Assembly (NCBI RefSeq): GCF_963678835.1
Contig: NZ_OY787469.1
Span: 2,790,001 to 2,854,000 of the forward strand
DNA from: an uncultured Desulfuromonas sp.
Lineage (GTDB): Bacteria > Desulfobacterota > Desulfuromonadia > Desulfuromonadales > Desulfuromonadaceae
Length of the DNA stretch: 64,000 bases
Direction: 5' to 3'
Part shown: one piece after another, positions 8,879 through 16,997 of the stretch
Position numbering within the stretch: the first letter of the stretch is position 1
Layout: each line of letters begins with the position of its first letter
Program-made: the position numbers and the translations under genes
Notes under the pieces: generated by a model
Databases searched by the model: none
Seen by the model: the letters and a program-made list of their open reading frames with translations, nothing else
Told to the model about the DNA's origin: nothing

Positions 8879-8914
8879 AAAAAGCCCCTGCGGCATCCGT
8901 CGCAGGGGCTTTTT
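8879..8914. terminator. Bidirectional intrinsic terminator between slyD-like and ompA-like genes
   Basis: AAAAAGCCCCTGCG pairs with CGCAGGGGCTTTTT over a short loop. It sits between two convergent genes and has A/T runs on both flanks, so it can end both transcripts. Confidence 0.88.
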
Positions 8915-8944
8915 CAATGATTGAGTGTTTGCGAAAACGACTTA

Positions 8945-9598
8945 TCAGATGGGGGTGATTTTCAGGGCCACACGCCGGTTGAGTTGGCGACCGTATTCGG
9001 TGCTGTTATCGGCTATCGGTGCGCTTTCACCGAATCCCACGGTGGTAATGCGGGTTGATGTGACACCACTGGCAACCAGAATATTACGTACCGCCATAGC
9101 ACGACGTTCGGAAAGGCCCAGATTATATTCTTCGCTGCCGGTGCTGTCGGTATGACCGGCAACCAGAATTGTCGTCTTATGGTATTCCGTCAGGATGGCT
9201 GCTAAACGGGCTACATCCTGTTGTGCACCGGCTCTGAGGGTAAACGAACCGACATCAAACTGGTTGTCGGAACGGAAGGTGACATAAAGGATGTTACCGT
9301 CTCGGTCAATTTTCACCCCCTCAACGGAGGCCAGAGCATTGCGCATCGCCTGCTCTTGCTGATCCATGTAATAGCCGATGCCGGCGCCGGTACCGGCTCC
9401 GACAGCGGCGCCAACTCCGGCACCAATCAACGTTGCTTCGGTGTCGCCGCCGGCAGCCTGGCCGATGAGAGCACCGGCAAGTGCACCAGTCGCAGCACCA
9501 ATCCCCGCCCCCTTCTGGGTCCGGTTCATCGGTTGAGAACAACCTGCCATATAAACCATGACCGCAACCACAACACAAATTCTAAGCGCATTACGCAT
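8945..9598 (-). CDS. OmpA family outer-membrane lipoprotein with glycine-zipper region
   Basis: The 217-residue product starts with a lipoprotein signal ending in the lipobox MAGC (cysteine about residue 18), then a glycine/alanine-rich segment (GAGIGAATGALAGALIG and GVGAAVGAGTGAGIG) of glycine-zipper type. A C-terminal OmpA/MotB peptidoglycan-binding domain follows (VAGHTDSTGSEEYNLGLSERR). It probably anchors the outer membrane to murein. The ATG at 9598 has AAGGAGA eight bases upstream and gives the signal peptide directly, so the longer upstream frame is rejected. Confidence 0.9.
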   Translation of the reverse strand: MRNALRICVVVAVMVYMAGCSQPMNRTQKGAGIGAATGALAGALIGQAAGGDTEATLIGAGVGAAVGAGTGAGIGYYMDQQEQAMRNALASVEGVKIDRDGNILYVTFRSDNQFDVGSFTLRAGAQQDVARLAAILTEYHKTTILVAGHTDSTGSEEYNLGLSERRAMAVRNILVASGVTSTRITTVGFGESAPIADNSTEYGRQLNRRVALKITPI

Positions 9599-9698
9599 AA
9601 AGATTCTCCTTCGAGTAAAATCATCACTGAAAGCAGTATAGCGCCCCGCCCATGTCCCGCAACCCGCATCGGCACAATTCGGATTGTGCTTTAGCACA

Positions 9699-10715
9699 TC
9701 AGAACAGATCGCTGAGCACCACCCCGAAGCCGATGCGGTTGGATGACGCGTTGTAATCGATCAAACTCTCTCCGTAACCGTTGAAATACTGAACATAACC
9801 TTTGAGCTGGGACGTCAGCGGGAACGTCCAATCCACCTGAACAGCTCCTTTATTGCCATGCTGACGCAAATTGTTACGCAGCATCACGGAAAAAACATGC
9901 TGATCCCATTTGTAACCGAATTTTATCTCCCCATAACCGAGATACTTGTCGATATCGGGATTGTCGTCATCATCACGATCTTCTTCAAAGCGATACCAGG
10001 GGCTGAAGCTGAGGACAAAATCATCGCGATCAAGGATAAAATTAAGATAGAGACGATTCCAGCTGCGCGACAGTGTGCCCCCCTGACCGTTGGACTGATG
10101 GTTAAGCCCGATCAGAATCAGTGAATTGGTCAAACCGAAAATTTTTGTGTCGTTTTCAATGGTCAAAAACAGTTCAGGTTCATGGTTGGTCTCACGAAAC
10201 GGGCTGGAAAACGGTTGATTATAGGCCTGCCAGAATGACAGGTTGGTATAGGCTGCCCACAAATCGGCATTGCCAATGACATTTTGCCAGACCGGTACTT
10301 TAAAGCTGAATTGAAATTTCACTTCAAAGCGATCCATATCCTCATCATCCACCTCAAACGGCTCTGAATTGACATGGGAGTTGTAGGTGACAGGCAGCAA
10401 GTAATTGCGTTTGTGGGGAATGATTGAAAATGGCAAGCGCGATGCCAGGTTTTCACTTGTAAGACGCTGATCCACCACCGACCTCGTGATAAGTGGTTCT
10501 TCGAGGTTTTCACATTGTGGAGCACAGGTTTGCGCATGTTGCTTCTCTAGAAGTTCTCGCAGTTGCCCCACGGTAAGATCATCATACTCACCACTTTGAA
10601 CGGCATTGAGCAGATCCGTTTGCAAGGCTGACAAAGGCTCACTGGCGGCCCAGCAGGGTGACACGAACAACGCACAGCAAAAAAGACTGACACACAGACC
10701 CCTGATCACGCGCAC
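9699..10715 (-). CDS. pldA: Outer-membrane phospholipase A (PldA family)
   Basis: The product is an OMPLA-type phospholipase A: the catalytic region reads GLNHQSNGQGG, with the His-x-Ser pair, and a series of amphipathic beta strands ends in the C-terminal VLSDLF expected of an outer-membrane barrel. OMPLA dimerises on calcium binding and hydrolyses phospholipids misplaced in the outer leaflet. The GTG at 10715 is chosen because GGAGG lies five bases before it and it yields a clean signal peptide (MRVIRGLCVSLFCCALFV). An ATG at 10727 would add four residues and lacks a site. It is read towards the OmpA-like gene. Confidence 0.87.
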   Translation of the reverse strand: MRVIRGLCVSLFCCALFVSPCWAASEPLSALQTDLLNAVQSGEYDDLTVGQLRELLEKQHAQTCAPQCENLEEPLITRSVVDQRLTSENLASRLPFSIIPHKRNYLLPVTYNSHVNSEPFEVDDEDMDRFEVKFQFSFKVPVWQNVIGNADLWAAYTNLSFWQAYNQPFSSPFRETNHEPELFLTIENDTKIFGLTNSLILIGLNHQSNGQGGTLSRSWNRLYLNFILDRDDFVLSFSPWYRFEEDRDDDDNPDIDKYLGYGEIKFGYKWDQHVFSVMLRNNLRQHGNKGAVQVDWTFPLTSQLKGYVQYFNGYGESLIDYNASSNRIGFGVVLSDLF

Positions 10716-10849
10716 ATACGCCTCCATTGGTAAGCAACAGACAGTGCTCGAAAACAACTGGTAATAACGTTATACGTGACCGCTGCAATGGGGTCAATGT
10801 AACTTGAAGCGATGAGGAAAAGAGAAAGGAAGGACTAAAAAGAAACCGA

Positions 10850-11668
10850 TCACCCCATGCTGCCCAGGCTGGCCAGAGCAATCATGGAATCCAGTGAACA
10901 GCCATTACGGTCACCGACAGCCATCAGCACATTTTCGCTCTGTGTCAGAGTGCCAAGGTGGGCAAAAGCAGCCAGCGGGACAGAGGAGGCACGCAAATCA
11001 CAGACCAGCTCGGTTTCACGGGAAAACAAGCTTTGAGCCTCCTCAACCAGACGGATGTCGGCGGCGGGAAAACCCTCTGCGGCATACCAAGGACCAATAA
11101 TTCCACCAAGTGAATCAAACTGGACAAGCGCGGTCTGAGTTTGGTTCTGCACCAACCGTCCCTGTCGCCCGAGATGTGACAACATAGCAGTACGTGACTC
11201 GCCCCAGGCCGCACAATCGATCTGATAGAGCGTTTCTAGTTGCGCAGCACAAAGCTGGCCAATGGCATTTTTACAACCGGTTCCATTGACACGCAAACGC
11301 ACCATTTCATCGACCAGTTCAAATCCACGCCGTTCATAGAGTGGTCGTCCCTGATTGGAGGCCGTCAACCAGATGCTCACGGCACCGGCCTTCCACAATT
11401 GCTGGAGAATATAATCAAACAGATAGCCACCCAACCCCTGACCACGAAACGTCGGATCAATAATAAGGTTGCCAATCCAGGCTGTTTGACCATGGAGCAC
11501 AGCAGTGACAAATCCCTGAACCCGATCAGCGGACTTAAGTGCATAACAGTAGCTATTAAGACTTTGCGGATAAAAGCTCAGCTCGTTGTCAGGAACATCC
11601 CACCCCTGTTGCTCTGCCAGACGGTTGAAGTCTTGCCAATCTTTCACCGAGGCCGGAACAATGCTCAT
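10850..11668 (-). CDS. GNAT family N-acetyltransferase with C-terminal extension
   Basis: The N-terminal half is a GNAT domain with acetyl-CoA motif A (IDPTFRGQGLGGYLFDYIL, about residues 70-88). The C-terminal half resembles the second domain of YitH-like two-part acetyltransferases. The substrate is unknown. The start overlaps the nifV stop by four bases (ATGA), so it is the last gene of the nifB-amidotransferase-nifV operon. That position suggests a role in or after cofactor synthesis, but this is inference only. Confidence 0.82.
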   Translation of the reverse strand: MSIVPASVKDWQDFNRLAEQQGWDVPDNELSFYPQSLNSYCYALKSADRVQGFVTAVLHGQTAWIGNLIIDPTFRGQGLGGYLFDYILQQLWKAGAVSIWLTASNQGRPLYERRGFELVDEMVRLRVNGTGCKNAIGQLCAAQLETLYQIDCAAWGESRTAMLSHLGRQGRLVQNQTQTALVQFDSLGGIIGPWYAAEGFPAADIRLVEEAQSLFSRETELVCDLRASSVPLAAFAHLGTLTQSENVLMAVGDRNGCSLDSMIALASLGSMG

Positions 11669-12822
11669 CCGTTGATAACACCGGAAATATTTGCCGGATG
11701 CTCCACAAGATTCAACAATTCGTCATCAGCCAAAGAACGCTTATATTTCTGAGAGATAGTGCGTACTTGTTGAAGTAAAAGCTTAACTTTGTCCGCTTCC
11801 AGATGTACGCCAAGAGTCTGCAGGCGGCTCTGCAGTCCGTGACCACCGGAATGCTTGCCCAGTACCATGTGACGGGTCAGACCAACCTCGCTGGGATCAA
11901 ACCCCTCGTAGTTTTTCGGGTATTTCAAAACACCGTCGGCATGCAAGCCGGATTCGTGAGAAAAGACCTTTTCGCCAACCACGGCTTTCCATTCCGGTAC
12001 CGGACGATGGCTGGCCTGTCCAACCAGACGGGATAACTCAACAAAACGATGGGTGTCGATCGCCAATGGTCGGTCACAGGCATATTTCATCGCCATGACC
12101 ACCTCTTCCAACGCGGCATTGCCGGCGCGTTCGCCAAGACCGTTAACCGTGGTATTGACAAAATCAGCCCCGGCGCGAATCCCGGCAATGGCATTGGCCG
12201 TCGCCATCCCCAAATCGTTATGGGTGTGAACCTCCAAAGGTAAAGCGCCGTTAGTATGCAGATAAGCGATATGGTCAAAGGTGGTAAAGGGATCCATCAC
12301 CCCCAACGTATCGCAGTAGCGGAAGCGATCTGCGCCATACTCGGCACCGATTTCGGTCAGCTCACAGAGAAAATCGAGATCCGCACGGCTGGAATCCTCT
12401 CCGCCGATAGAGACATAGAGGTCGTGAGATTTGGCAAACTCCAGAGCCCGATGCAATTGTGCTTTAACCCAGTCACGAGACTTGGCCAATTTATGCTCAA
12501 TGTGAACATCGGAAACAGACAAGGAGATGTCCACGGCTTTAACGCCACTGTGAATGGAAGCTTGGATATCGGAAACCACCGCCCGATTCCAGGTAATCAA
12601 CCGTGCATTGAGATCCATATCGACAAGAGCCCGCACCGAAGCCTGTTCTTCTCGTCCCATGGCAGGGATGCCACATTCCAGTTCACCAACGCCAATTTCA
12701 TCAAGCGCTTTGGCGATCTGTTTTTTTTCGTCCAGAGAGAAAACCACCCCTGCAGTCTGTTCACCATCACGCAAGGTGGTATCATCAATCACGATCGTCC
12801 GGGTTGAATCAATCGCTTTCAT
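11665..12822 (-). CDS. nifV: Homocitrate synthase NifV
   Basis: NifV condenses acetyl-CoA with 2-oxoglutarate to homocitrate, the organic ligand of the nitrogenase iron-molybdenum cofactor. The 385-residue product shows the DRE-TIM metallolyase signature DDTTLRDGEQ (residues 13-22), the metal-binding HTHND (H199, H201) and the glycine-rich NGLGERAGNA. Homology alone could also fit isopropylmalate or re-citrate synthase, but the nifB gene two positions upstream decides for NifV. It lies three bases after the amidotransferase and overlaps the acetyltransferase. Confidence 0.92.
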   Translation of the reverse strand: MKAIDSTRTIVIDDTTLRDGEQTAGVVFSLDEKKQIAKALDEIGVGELECGIPAMGREEQASVRALVDMDLNARLITWNRAVVSDIQASIHSGVKAVDISLSVSDVHIEHKLAKSRDWVKAQLHRALEFAKSHDLYVSIGGEDSSRADLDFLCELTEIGAEYGADRFRYCDTLGVMDPFTTFDHIAYLHTNGALPLEVHTHNDLGMATANAIAGIRAGADFVNTTVNGLGERAGNAALEEVVMAMKYACDRPLAIDTHRFVELSRLVGQASHRPVPEWKAVVGEKVFSHESGLHADGVLKYPKNYEGFDPSEVGLTRHMVLGKHSGGHGLQSRLQTLGVHLEADKVKLLLQQVRTISQKYKRSLADDELLNLVEHPANISGVING

Positions 12823-12825
12823 GGC

Positions 12826-13482
12826 TTAACTCCTTTTGCACTGTTCGTAAAAATTATCGAACAAGCGCGTATGGGCCGTCACGTGATCCGTCTCTTTGGC
12901 CGTGAATTCAGCCATCAGTTCAGCGGAACAGCCGCTGTGGCGGCACCAGCTTTCAACAATTCCCCCTGTCACTTCCGGATGAAATTGCACGCCGTAAGCA
13001 TTTTCATAACGAAAGGCCTGGCCTGGACACTGTTCGTTGAACGCTAAATGGGTAGCCCCATGAGGTACTTCAAAGCTGTCATGATGCCACTGAAAGGCTG
13101 CAAGCGCGGCGGGCGAACCGGCAAACAAAGGGTCGGAGGCGCCGTCCTCTGTCAGATTTATCACTTGCAGCCCCTGCTCTTCAGCCTTGTCATGGTGAAC
13201 GGGAGCACCGAGAATATCGGCCAACATCTGAGCTCCCAGACAAATCCCCAACATGGGAATCTGTGCGTCGAGAACTTTCCCCATAAACCGTTTAACATCA
13301 TGGAGATAGGGATACAGAGTATCAGCATCAAAACTCATATAACCACCCAGTATTACAACAGAACTTACCGTTGTGACATCCGGAAACGGCTGAGCGGCAA
13401 AAGCCTGAACCAGTTGGGCATCATGCCGTAAAGCGGCAATGCCGGATGGTACGCGTGGGTCGTTTTGAACAATGACCACCAT
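12826..13482 (-). CDS. Class I glutamine amidotransferase (GMP synthase-like), nif operon
   Basis: This 218-residue stand-alone glutaminase domain has the nucleophile elbow GICLGAQ (C81) and the catalytic pair in GVQFHPEV (H168, E170). Such proteins hydrolyse glutamine and pass ammonia to a partner synthetase, or act on gamma-glutamyl compounds. No synthetase domain is fused or adjacent. Its place between nifB and nifV, with only three bases before nifV, is unusual and hints at a link to nitrogen status or fixed-nitrogen handling. The substrate is unknown. Confidence 0.85.
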   Translation of the reverse strand: MVVIVQNDPRVPSGIAALRHDAQLVQAFAAQPFPDVTTVSSVVILGGYMSFDADTLYPYLHDVKRFMGKVLDAQIPMLGICLGAQMLADILGAPVHHDKAEEQGLQVINLTEDGASDPLFAGSPAALAAFQWHHDSFEVPHGATHLAFNEQCPGQAFRYENAYGVQFHPEVTGGIVESWCRHSGCSAELMAEFTAKETDHVTAHTRLFDNFYEQCKRS

Positions 13483-13520
13483 ATCCCCCTCCCTTGTCCG
13501 TTCTGCGCAACGCAGAAAGA

Positions 13521-14384
13521 TCAGGCGGACGAAACCTTTAACTGATCGAGATCAAGGTCTTGTCCAATAATGCCAGCGGCATCCGCACGACATTGCTTAC
13601 AGTGACGCGCCTGAGACAGAATCTGCTCCGCCTGACTGCGAATAAAATCAATTTCATCTTTTGAAGGCTGCTCCATCCCGGCAAATTTGCCTAATGGAAT
13701 CAGCGGAATAATATTCATCATCGTCGCGCCAAGCTTGCGTGCGGTCACCGCAAGATCCAACGTCTCATGATCGTTGATGCCCGGCATATACACATGATTG
13801 ATCTTGACCAACATGCCAGCCTTAGCGGCCAACTCAACACCTTCGAGCTGCTTGTCCAGCAAGAAGCCGGCAGCAGCTTCACCTTGTAACTTCTTACCTT
13901 GATAATGGATCCACTCATAAACCTGAGCACCACTTTGCGCTGACAATGCATTCATGGTCACCGTTAGGCTATGAATTCCCAGATCTTTAATGCGCTCCAT
14001 ATTCTCAGGAAGCATCAGACCATTGGTGGAAAGGCACAGGGTCAATTCCGGATGAGCCGCACGCACCAGGTCAAAGGTCTTGAATGTATTCTCGTTAGCC
14101 AGCGGATCACCAGGACCAGCGATACCCACCACTTTCATCTTCGGACCGGCTACGGGGTGGCGCAATACCAGTTCAAGACGCTCCAGAGCCTGCTCAGGAG
14201 TTAGAACTCGGCTGGTGACACCAGGACGACTTTCATTGACACAATCGAACTTGCGCTCACAAAAGCCACATTTGATATTACAACCGGGAGCCACCGGCAG
14301 GTGGATCCGAGCACTGTTTTTATGATCTCCACCAAAACAGGGGTGCTGCGATTTCTTCTTCATCATCTGACAGGGGGTTGCCAT
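13521..14384 (-). CDS. nifB: FeMo-cofactor biosynthesis radical SAM protein NifB (short form)
   Basis: NifB converts [4Fe-4S] clusters to NifB-co, the 8Fe-9S-C precursor of the nitrogenase cofactor, using SAM. The 287-residue protein has the radical-SAM motif CNIKCGFC (C35, C39, C42), the early HPCFGGDHKNSARIHLPVAP segment and a C-terminal CKQCRADAAG pair. It lacks the NifX/NafY-like domain fused to many proteobacterial NifB proteins, matching the short form known from archaea, clostridia and some deltaproteobacteria. AAGGAGA lies upstream of the ATG. A sigma-54-like promoter and a terminator-bearing leader precede the gene. Confidence 0.93.
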   Translation of the reverse strand: MATPCQMMKKKSQHPCFGGDHKNSARIHLPVAPGCNIKCGFCERKFDCVNESRPGVTSRVLTPEQALERLELVLRHPVAGPKMKVVGIAGPGDPLANENTFKTFDLVRAAHPELTLCLSTNGLMLPENMERIKDLGIHSLTVTMNALSAQSGAQVYEWIHYQGKKLQGEAAAGFLLDKQLEGVELAAKAGMLVKINHVYMPGINDHETLDLAVTARKLGATMMNIIPLIPLGKFAGMEQPSKDEIDFIRSQAEQILSQARHCKQCRADAAGIIGQDLDLDQLKVSSA

Positions 14385-14410
14385 ATTATCTTCTCCTTAA
14401 ACCAAAACGA

Positions 14411-14446
14411 AAAAAGACGCCGACGAATATTTCGCCAAGCGTCTTT
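14411..14446 (-). terminator. Intrinsic terminator inside the nifB leader (possible attenuator)
   Basis: On the minus strand AAAGACGC and GCGTCTTT form the outer stem and GGCGAA/TTCGTC the inner stem, with a run of six T residues after it. The inner stem needs a G-U pair that would be an A-C mismatch on the other strand, which favours minus-strand function. It lies about 27 bases before the nifB start and downstream of its promoter. Mutually exclusive upstream pairings (GACAAA/TTTGTC at 14461-14485 versus GTCC/GGAC at 14452-14463) suggest regulated read-through. Confidence 0.7.
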
Positions 14447-14572
14447 GCTACGTCCCGGTGGACAAAAAATCTGGACATCTTTGTCAACTGAGAGATAAAG
14501 GCACAACATTGTACCGGCCAGCTATTGGCCTTATCCTTCAAACGAAGGTTTTATTCACTGTGTCGATCTATA

Positions 14573-14591
14573 AAGCATTTAACATGCCAAA
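14573..14591 (-). promoter_or_regulatory. Sigma-54 (-24/-12) promoter of the nifB operon
   Basis: The minus strand reads TTGGCATGTTAAATGCTTT, a good match to the RpoN consensus TGGCAC-N5-TTGC, with GG and GC exactly ten bases apart. The predicted start is near 14563, leaving a leader of about 180 bases before nifB. RpoN control is the rule for nif genes in proteobacteria. No clear TGT-N10-ACA NifA site was found upstream. Confidence 0.7.
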
Positions 14592-14615
14592 AGCGTAAAT
14601 ACGCAGCATACGGCG

Positions 14616-14772
14616 TTCTCTCTGTAGATTCGGGGTTTTGCCCGAAGTCTTTCTCGACGAAATTGCCTAAGTGGTGGGCAAAACTTGTGCATCAGAGAAA
14701 ACTTTTTAAGCATCACATATCAGATCACCCACAAAAAGAGGGGAAAGCAACTCAATGCCTTCCCCCTTTTTT
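14616..14772 (+). ncRNA. Candidate structured transcript ending in a terminator (uncharacterised)
   Basis: GTTTTGCCC (14635-14643) pairs with GGGCAAAAC (14676-14684), and outside it TTCTCT (14616) pairs with AGAGAA (14694). A competing hairpin TTCGGG/CCCGAA (14629-14646) shares the same CCC. A GC stem with a T run closes the region at 14740-14772. No protein-coding frame is convincing and no gene follows on this strand. The stems are also possible on the other strand, so orientation rests on the terminator alone. No known RNA family was recognised. Confidence 0.35.
14740..14772 (+). terminator. Intrinsic terminator upstream of repeat copy 2
   Basis: GGGGAAAGCA pairs with TGCCTTCCCC (one mismatch) and is followed by CTTTTTT. 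No rightward gene precedes it closely, which is why a small RNA is suspected. The repeat element at 14772 begins at the end of its T run. Confidence 0.75.
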
Positions 14773-14929
14773 AGCAGGATGTTGAAAAAGTCTCGTCCGG
14801 GGATTTTCCAACGACGCAAGCCGAAAATGCGATTTCCGTCTTGCTCACAAAATCAAGTGCTTGAAAACCTGTCCTTGATTTTGATCGCCCGTCCATAGGC
14901 TCCACAGGCTGTTTTTCAACAGCCTGTTA
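14772..14929. repeat. ~158-bp inverted-repeat element (copy 2)
   Basis: The same orientation and nearly the same sequence as the copy at 6071-6229: it begins TAGCAGGATGTTGAAAAA and ends TTTTTCAACAGCCTGTTA, with the GCCGAAAATGCGATTTCCGT core. It directly follows a terminator T run. Confidence 0.88.
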
Positions 14930-15001
14930 GATCATCCAGAACAAAACAAACACCGTCTGGATGGTGTTAACAAGAGATTGAAAAGTTCTTTCAGCAACTT
15001 A

Positions 15002-15124
15002 TCAGGATAATTTTTTCAGCTTTTTTTTCAGTTTTTTCAATTTACCTTCCTGCTTGGCGACTTTTGCTTTTCTGGCTTTCATCTCTTTTTTCAGTGCCTT
15101 GACTTTTTTCGATGCTTTCGCCAT
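15002..15124 (-). CDS. Lysine-rich 40-residue small basic protein
   Basis: A 40-codon frame starts at an ATG with an excellent AAAGGAGA site and reads MAKASKKVKALKKEMKARKA, continuing in the same style to a TGA stop. Close to half the residues are lysine, with regularly spaced leucine and alanine, so it should form a very basic amphipathic helix. It could bind nucleic acid or a ribosomal or membrane surface, but no family is recognised. The strong ribosome-binding site argues that it is translated. It diverges from the YcgN-like gene across a perfect palindrome at 15181-15202. Confidence 0.7.
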   Translation of the reverse strand: MAKASKKVKALKKEMKARKAKVAKQEGKLKKLKKKLKKLS

Positions 15125-15180
15125 GGTTCTCTCCTTTGAAAGAATGATGTTATGATGAGGCGCACCCATCTGCCAACAAA

Positions 15181-15202
15181 ATGCATATCATTTGATATGC
15201 AT
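15181..15202. promoter_or_regulatory. Perfect 22-bp palindrome, candidate operator
   Basis: ATGCATATCA and TGATATGCAT flank a central TT with no mismatch. It sits in the divergent region between the lysine-rich gene and the YcgN-like gene, where a dimeric repressor could control both. It does not match the Fur, LexA or NikR consensus as I know them. Confidence 0.5.
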
Positions 15203-15261
15203 TGTATATACATAACTGATCCGTTGGTAAAAGTCAAATCACCCTATCTGGAGTTACTGCT

Positions 15262-15594
15262 GTGCCCGAAAATGAAACAGACCTCAAACAATGGGAACAA
15301 CTGTGCCAGCAATGCGGCTTATATTGCTTTGAAAAGACTCGCTTACCAAACGGTCGCATCATGACAACACGCATCCCCTGCCGCTTTCTCGATCTGCATA
15401 CGCGTCAATGTCGCGTTTATGAACACAGATTTGAGGTGGGTGAAGAGTGCCAGAAATTGACACCGCAATTGGTTGCTGACGTGGACTGGTTACCGGAGGA
15501 ATGCGCCTATGTTCAATGGCACAAACAACAATGCGCAGTGCCGTCGTTTGAACAAACGGACACTGCGCATCGCAAATCCAGAAAGAAAAGATAA
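15262..15594 (+). CDS. YcgN family cysteine-cluster protein
   Basis: The 110-residue protein carries the CxxC...C pattern of the YcgN/UPF0260 family: CQQCGLYCF, then CRFLD...CRVYEHR, EECQKL and EECAY. These cysteines are thought to bind a metal or an Fe-S cluster; the function is not known. The start is a GTG with GGAG eight bases upstream. The last residues (TDTAHRKSRKKR) form a basic tail. Confidence 0.82.
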   Translation: MPENETDLKQWEQLCQQCGLYCFEKTRLPNGRIMTTRIPCRFLDLHTRQCRVYEHRFEVGEECQKLTPQLVADVDWLPEECAYVQWHKQQCAVPSFEQTDTAHRKSRKKR

Positions 15595-15605
15595 ATGTAA
15601 GTGCG

Positions 15606-16805
15606 CTACTTCTTTTTGCGTTTTTTCTTTTCCTGGCTGGCTTTGAGCAATTCGCCCAAGCTGCCCATGCCCGATCCACTGGACAGCGAATCACTCCACG
15701 AGGTTTCCGTTGCCTCAACGGCGACACCGGCAGGCACCAGTGAGATCCGTTTTTGCTCTTCATCGATCTTCTCAATGGTCACCGCCAGTTCCTGGCCTTC
15801 TTTCAAGACCTCGCGCGGATGATTGATCCGACGGCCTTCTCCCAACTTGGAGATATGAATCAAGCCGTCAATCCCCTCTTCCAGAGTGACGAATGCACCA
15901 AATTGCGCCATGCGGGAAACTTTGCCGGTGTGCTCACTGCCCACTGGGAAGTTATCGGTCACATTTTGCCACGGATCAGCCAAAGTATCGCGCAGACTGA
16001 ACGAGAATTTGTTATTTTTCCAATCCAGGGATTTCACCACCAGCTCCAGAGGCTGGCCGACATGCAGCACCTCATTGAGATCTTCCACCCGGCTGTAAGC
16101 CACTTCGGAAATCGGCAATAAACCTTCAATACCGCCGATATCGACAAATGCACCGAACTCACGAATCGATGTCACTTCCGCGGTCACCCGCATCCCTTCT
16201 TTCAAGGTTTTGCGTAAATTTTCAGCTTGGGCTTGACGCTGTTCTTCGAGCAACACGCGTCGAGAAACGACAATGTTCCGCCCCTGCTCACTGAACTGAC
16301 TGATCTTGATCTCAAAAGTCTGGCCAATCAGCTCTTCTGGATTATCTTGACGCCGCAGACCGATTTGAGAATAAGGGCAAAAGCTGCGCACATTGCCCGG
16401 CAGCATGATTTCATAACCGCCTTTGATCTCTTTTTCGACCCGGCCGTCAACGGGGATACCACTGCGCCAGGCTTCCTCTAATTGTTCATGACCGGAACGT
16501 CCGCCACCAATCTTGGTGGTAAAACGAAGCTCACCGCCTTTACGTGACATGAAAAATGCTTCAATGGTGTCACCGACCTCAACACTCAGTTCACCTTCGT
16601 CATTCTGAAGTTCACGCACATCGAGCACGCCTTCACCCTTCTGGCCGACATCGAGAAATACCCAATCCTTGCCAATCTGCAGAATCGTGGCTTCTGTTTT
16701 TTGGCCAATCTCCAGGCGCTGACTCCCCCCCATGCTCTCTTCGAGCATCGCGGCAAAGTCTTCTTCTTCCATATCATCCTGCAAGTCAGTCGGTTCTTCG
16801 TTCAT
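15606..16805 (-). CDS. S1 RNA-binding domain protein (ribosomal protein S1-like)
   Basis: The 399-residue protein has an acidic N-terminus and four S1 (OB-fold) repeats at roughly 32-105, 118-187, 200-272 and 286-358; clear repeat signatures are FGAFVDIGGIEGLLPISE and FGAFVTLEEGIDGLIHIS. It ends in a basic KKKRKKK tail. Full-size ribosomal S1 in proteobacteria has six repeats and about 550 residues, so this is a shorter paralogue, perhaps an accessory mRNA-binding or stress factor. The YcgN-like gene converges on it and ends 11 bases away. Confidence 0.85.
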   Translation of the reverse strand: MNEEPTDLQDDMEEEDFAAMLEESMGGSQRLEIGQKTEATILQIGKDWVFLDVGQKGEGVLDVRELQNDEGELSVEVGDTIEAFFMSRKGGELRFTTKIGGGRSGHEQLEEAWRSGIPVDGRVEKEIKGGYEIMLPGNVRSFCPYSQIGLRRQDNPEELIGQTFEIKISQFSEQGRNIVVSRRVLLEEQRQAQAENLRKTLKEGMRVTAEVTSIREFGAFVDIGGIEGLLPISEVAYSRVEDLNEVLHVGQPLELVVKSLDWKNNKFSFSLRDTLADPWQNVTDNFPVGSEHTGKVSRMAQFGAFVTLEEGIDGLIHISKLGEGRRINHPREVLKEGQELAVTIEKIDEEQKRISLVPAGVAVEATETSWSDSLSSGSGMGSLGELLKASQEKKKRKKK

Positions 16806-16997
16806 GAACTAGTTTCCTTCGCTATGGTTAATACAACAGTTTCAAATTTCTTAGAGCTGATGAGCATACCACATTATATTGAAGCTCCAGAAAGAGAAAT
16901 GTATGTTACTGACTTCAGATCTGAATATGGTCCTGTCATAACCGAAGTCCGATTCCTCCCCCTACCCCGGTTAGCAATGATGACAAGAGATCATGAT

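Noticed and set aside
14525-14785. 86-residue rightward frame opposite the nifB leader
   Set aside because: It spans the sigma-54-like element, hairpins, a terminator and the start of a repeat; no ribosome-binding site and no family resemblance.
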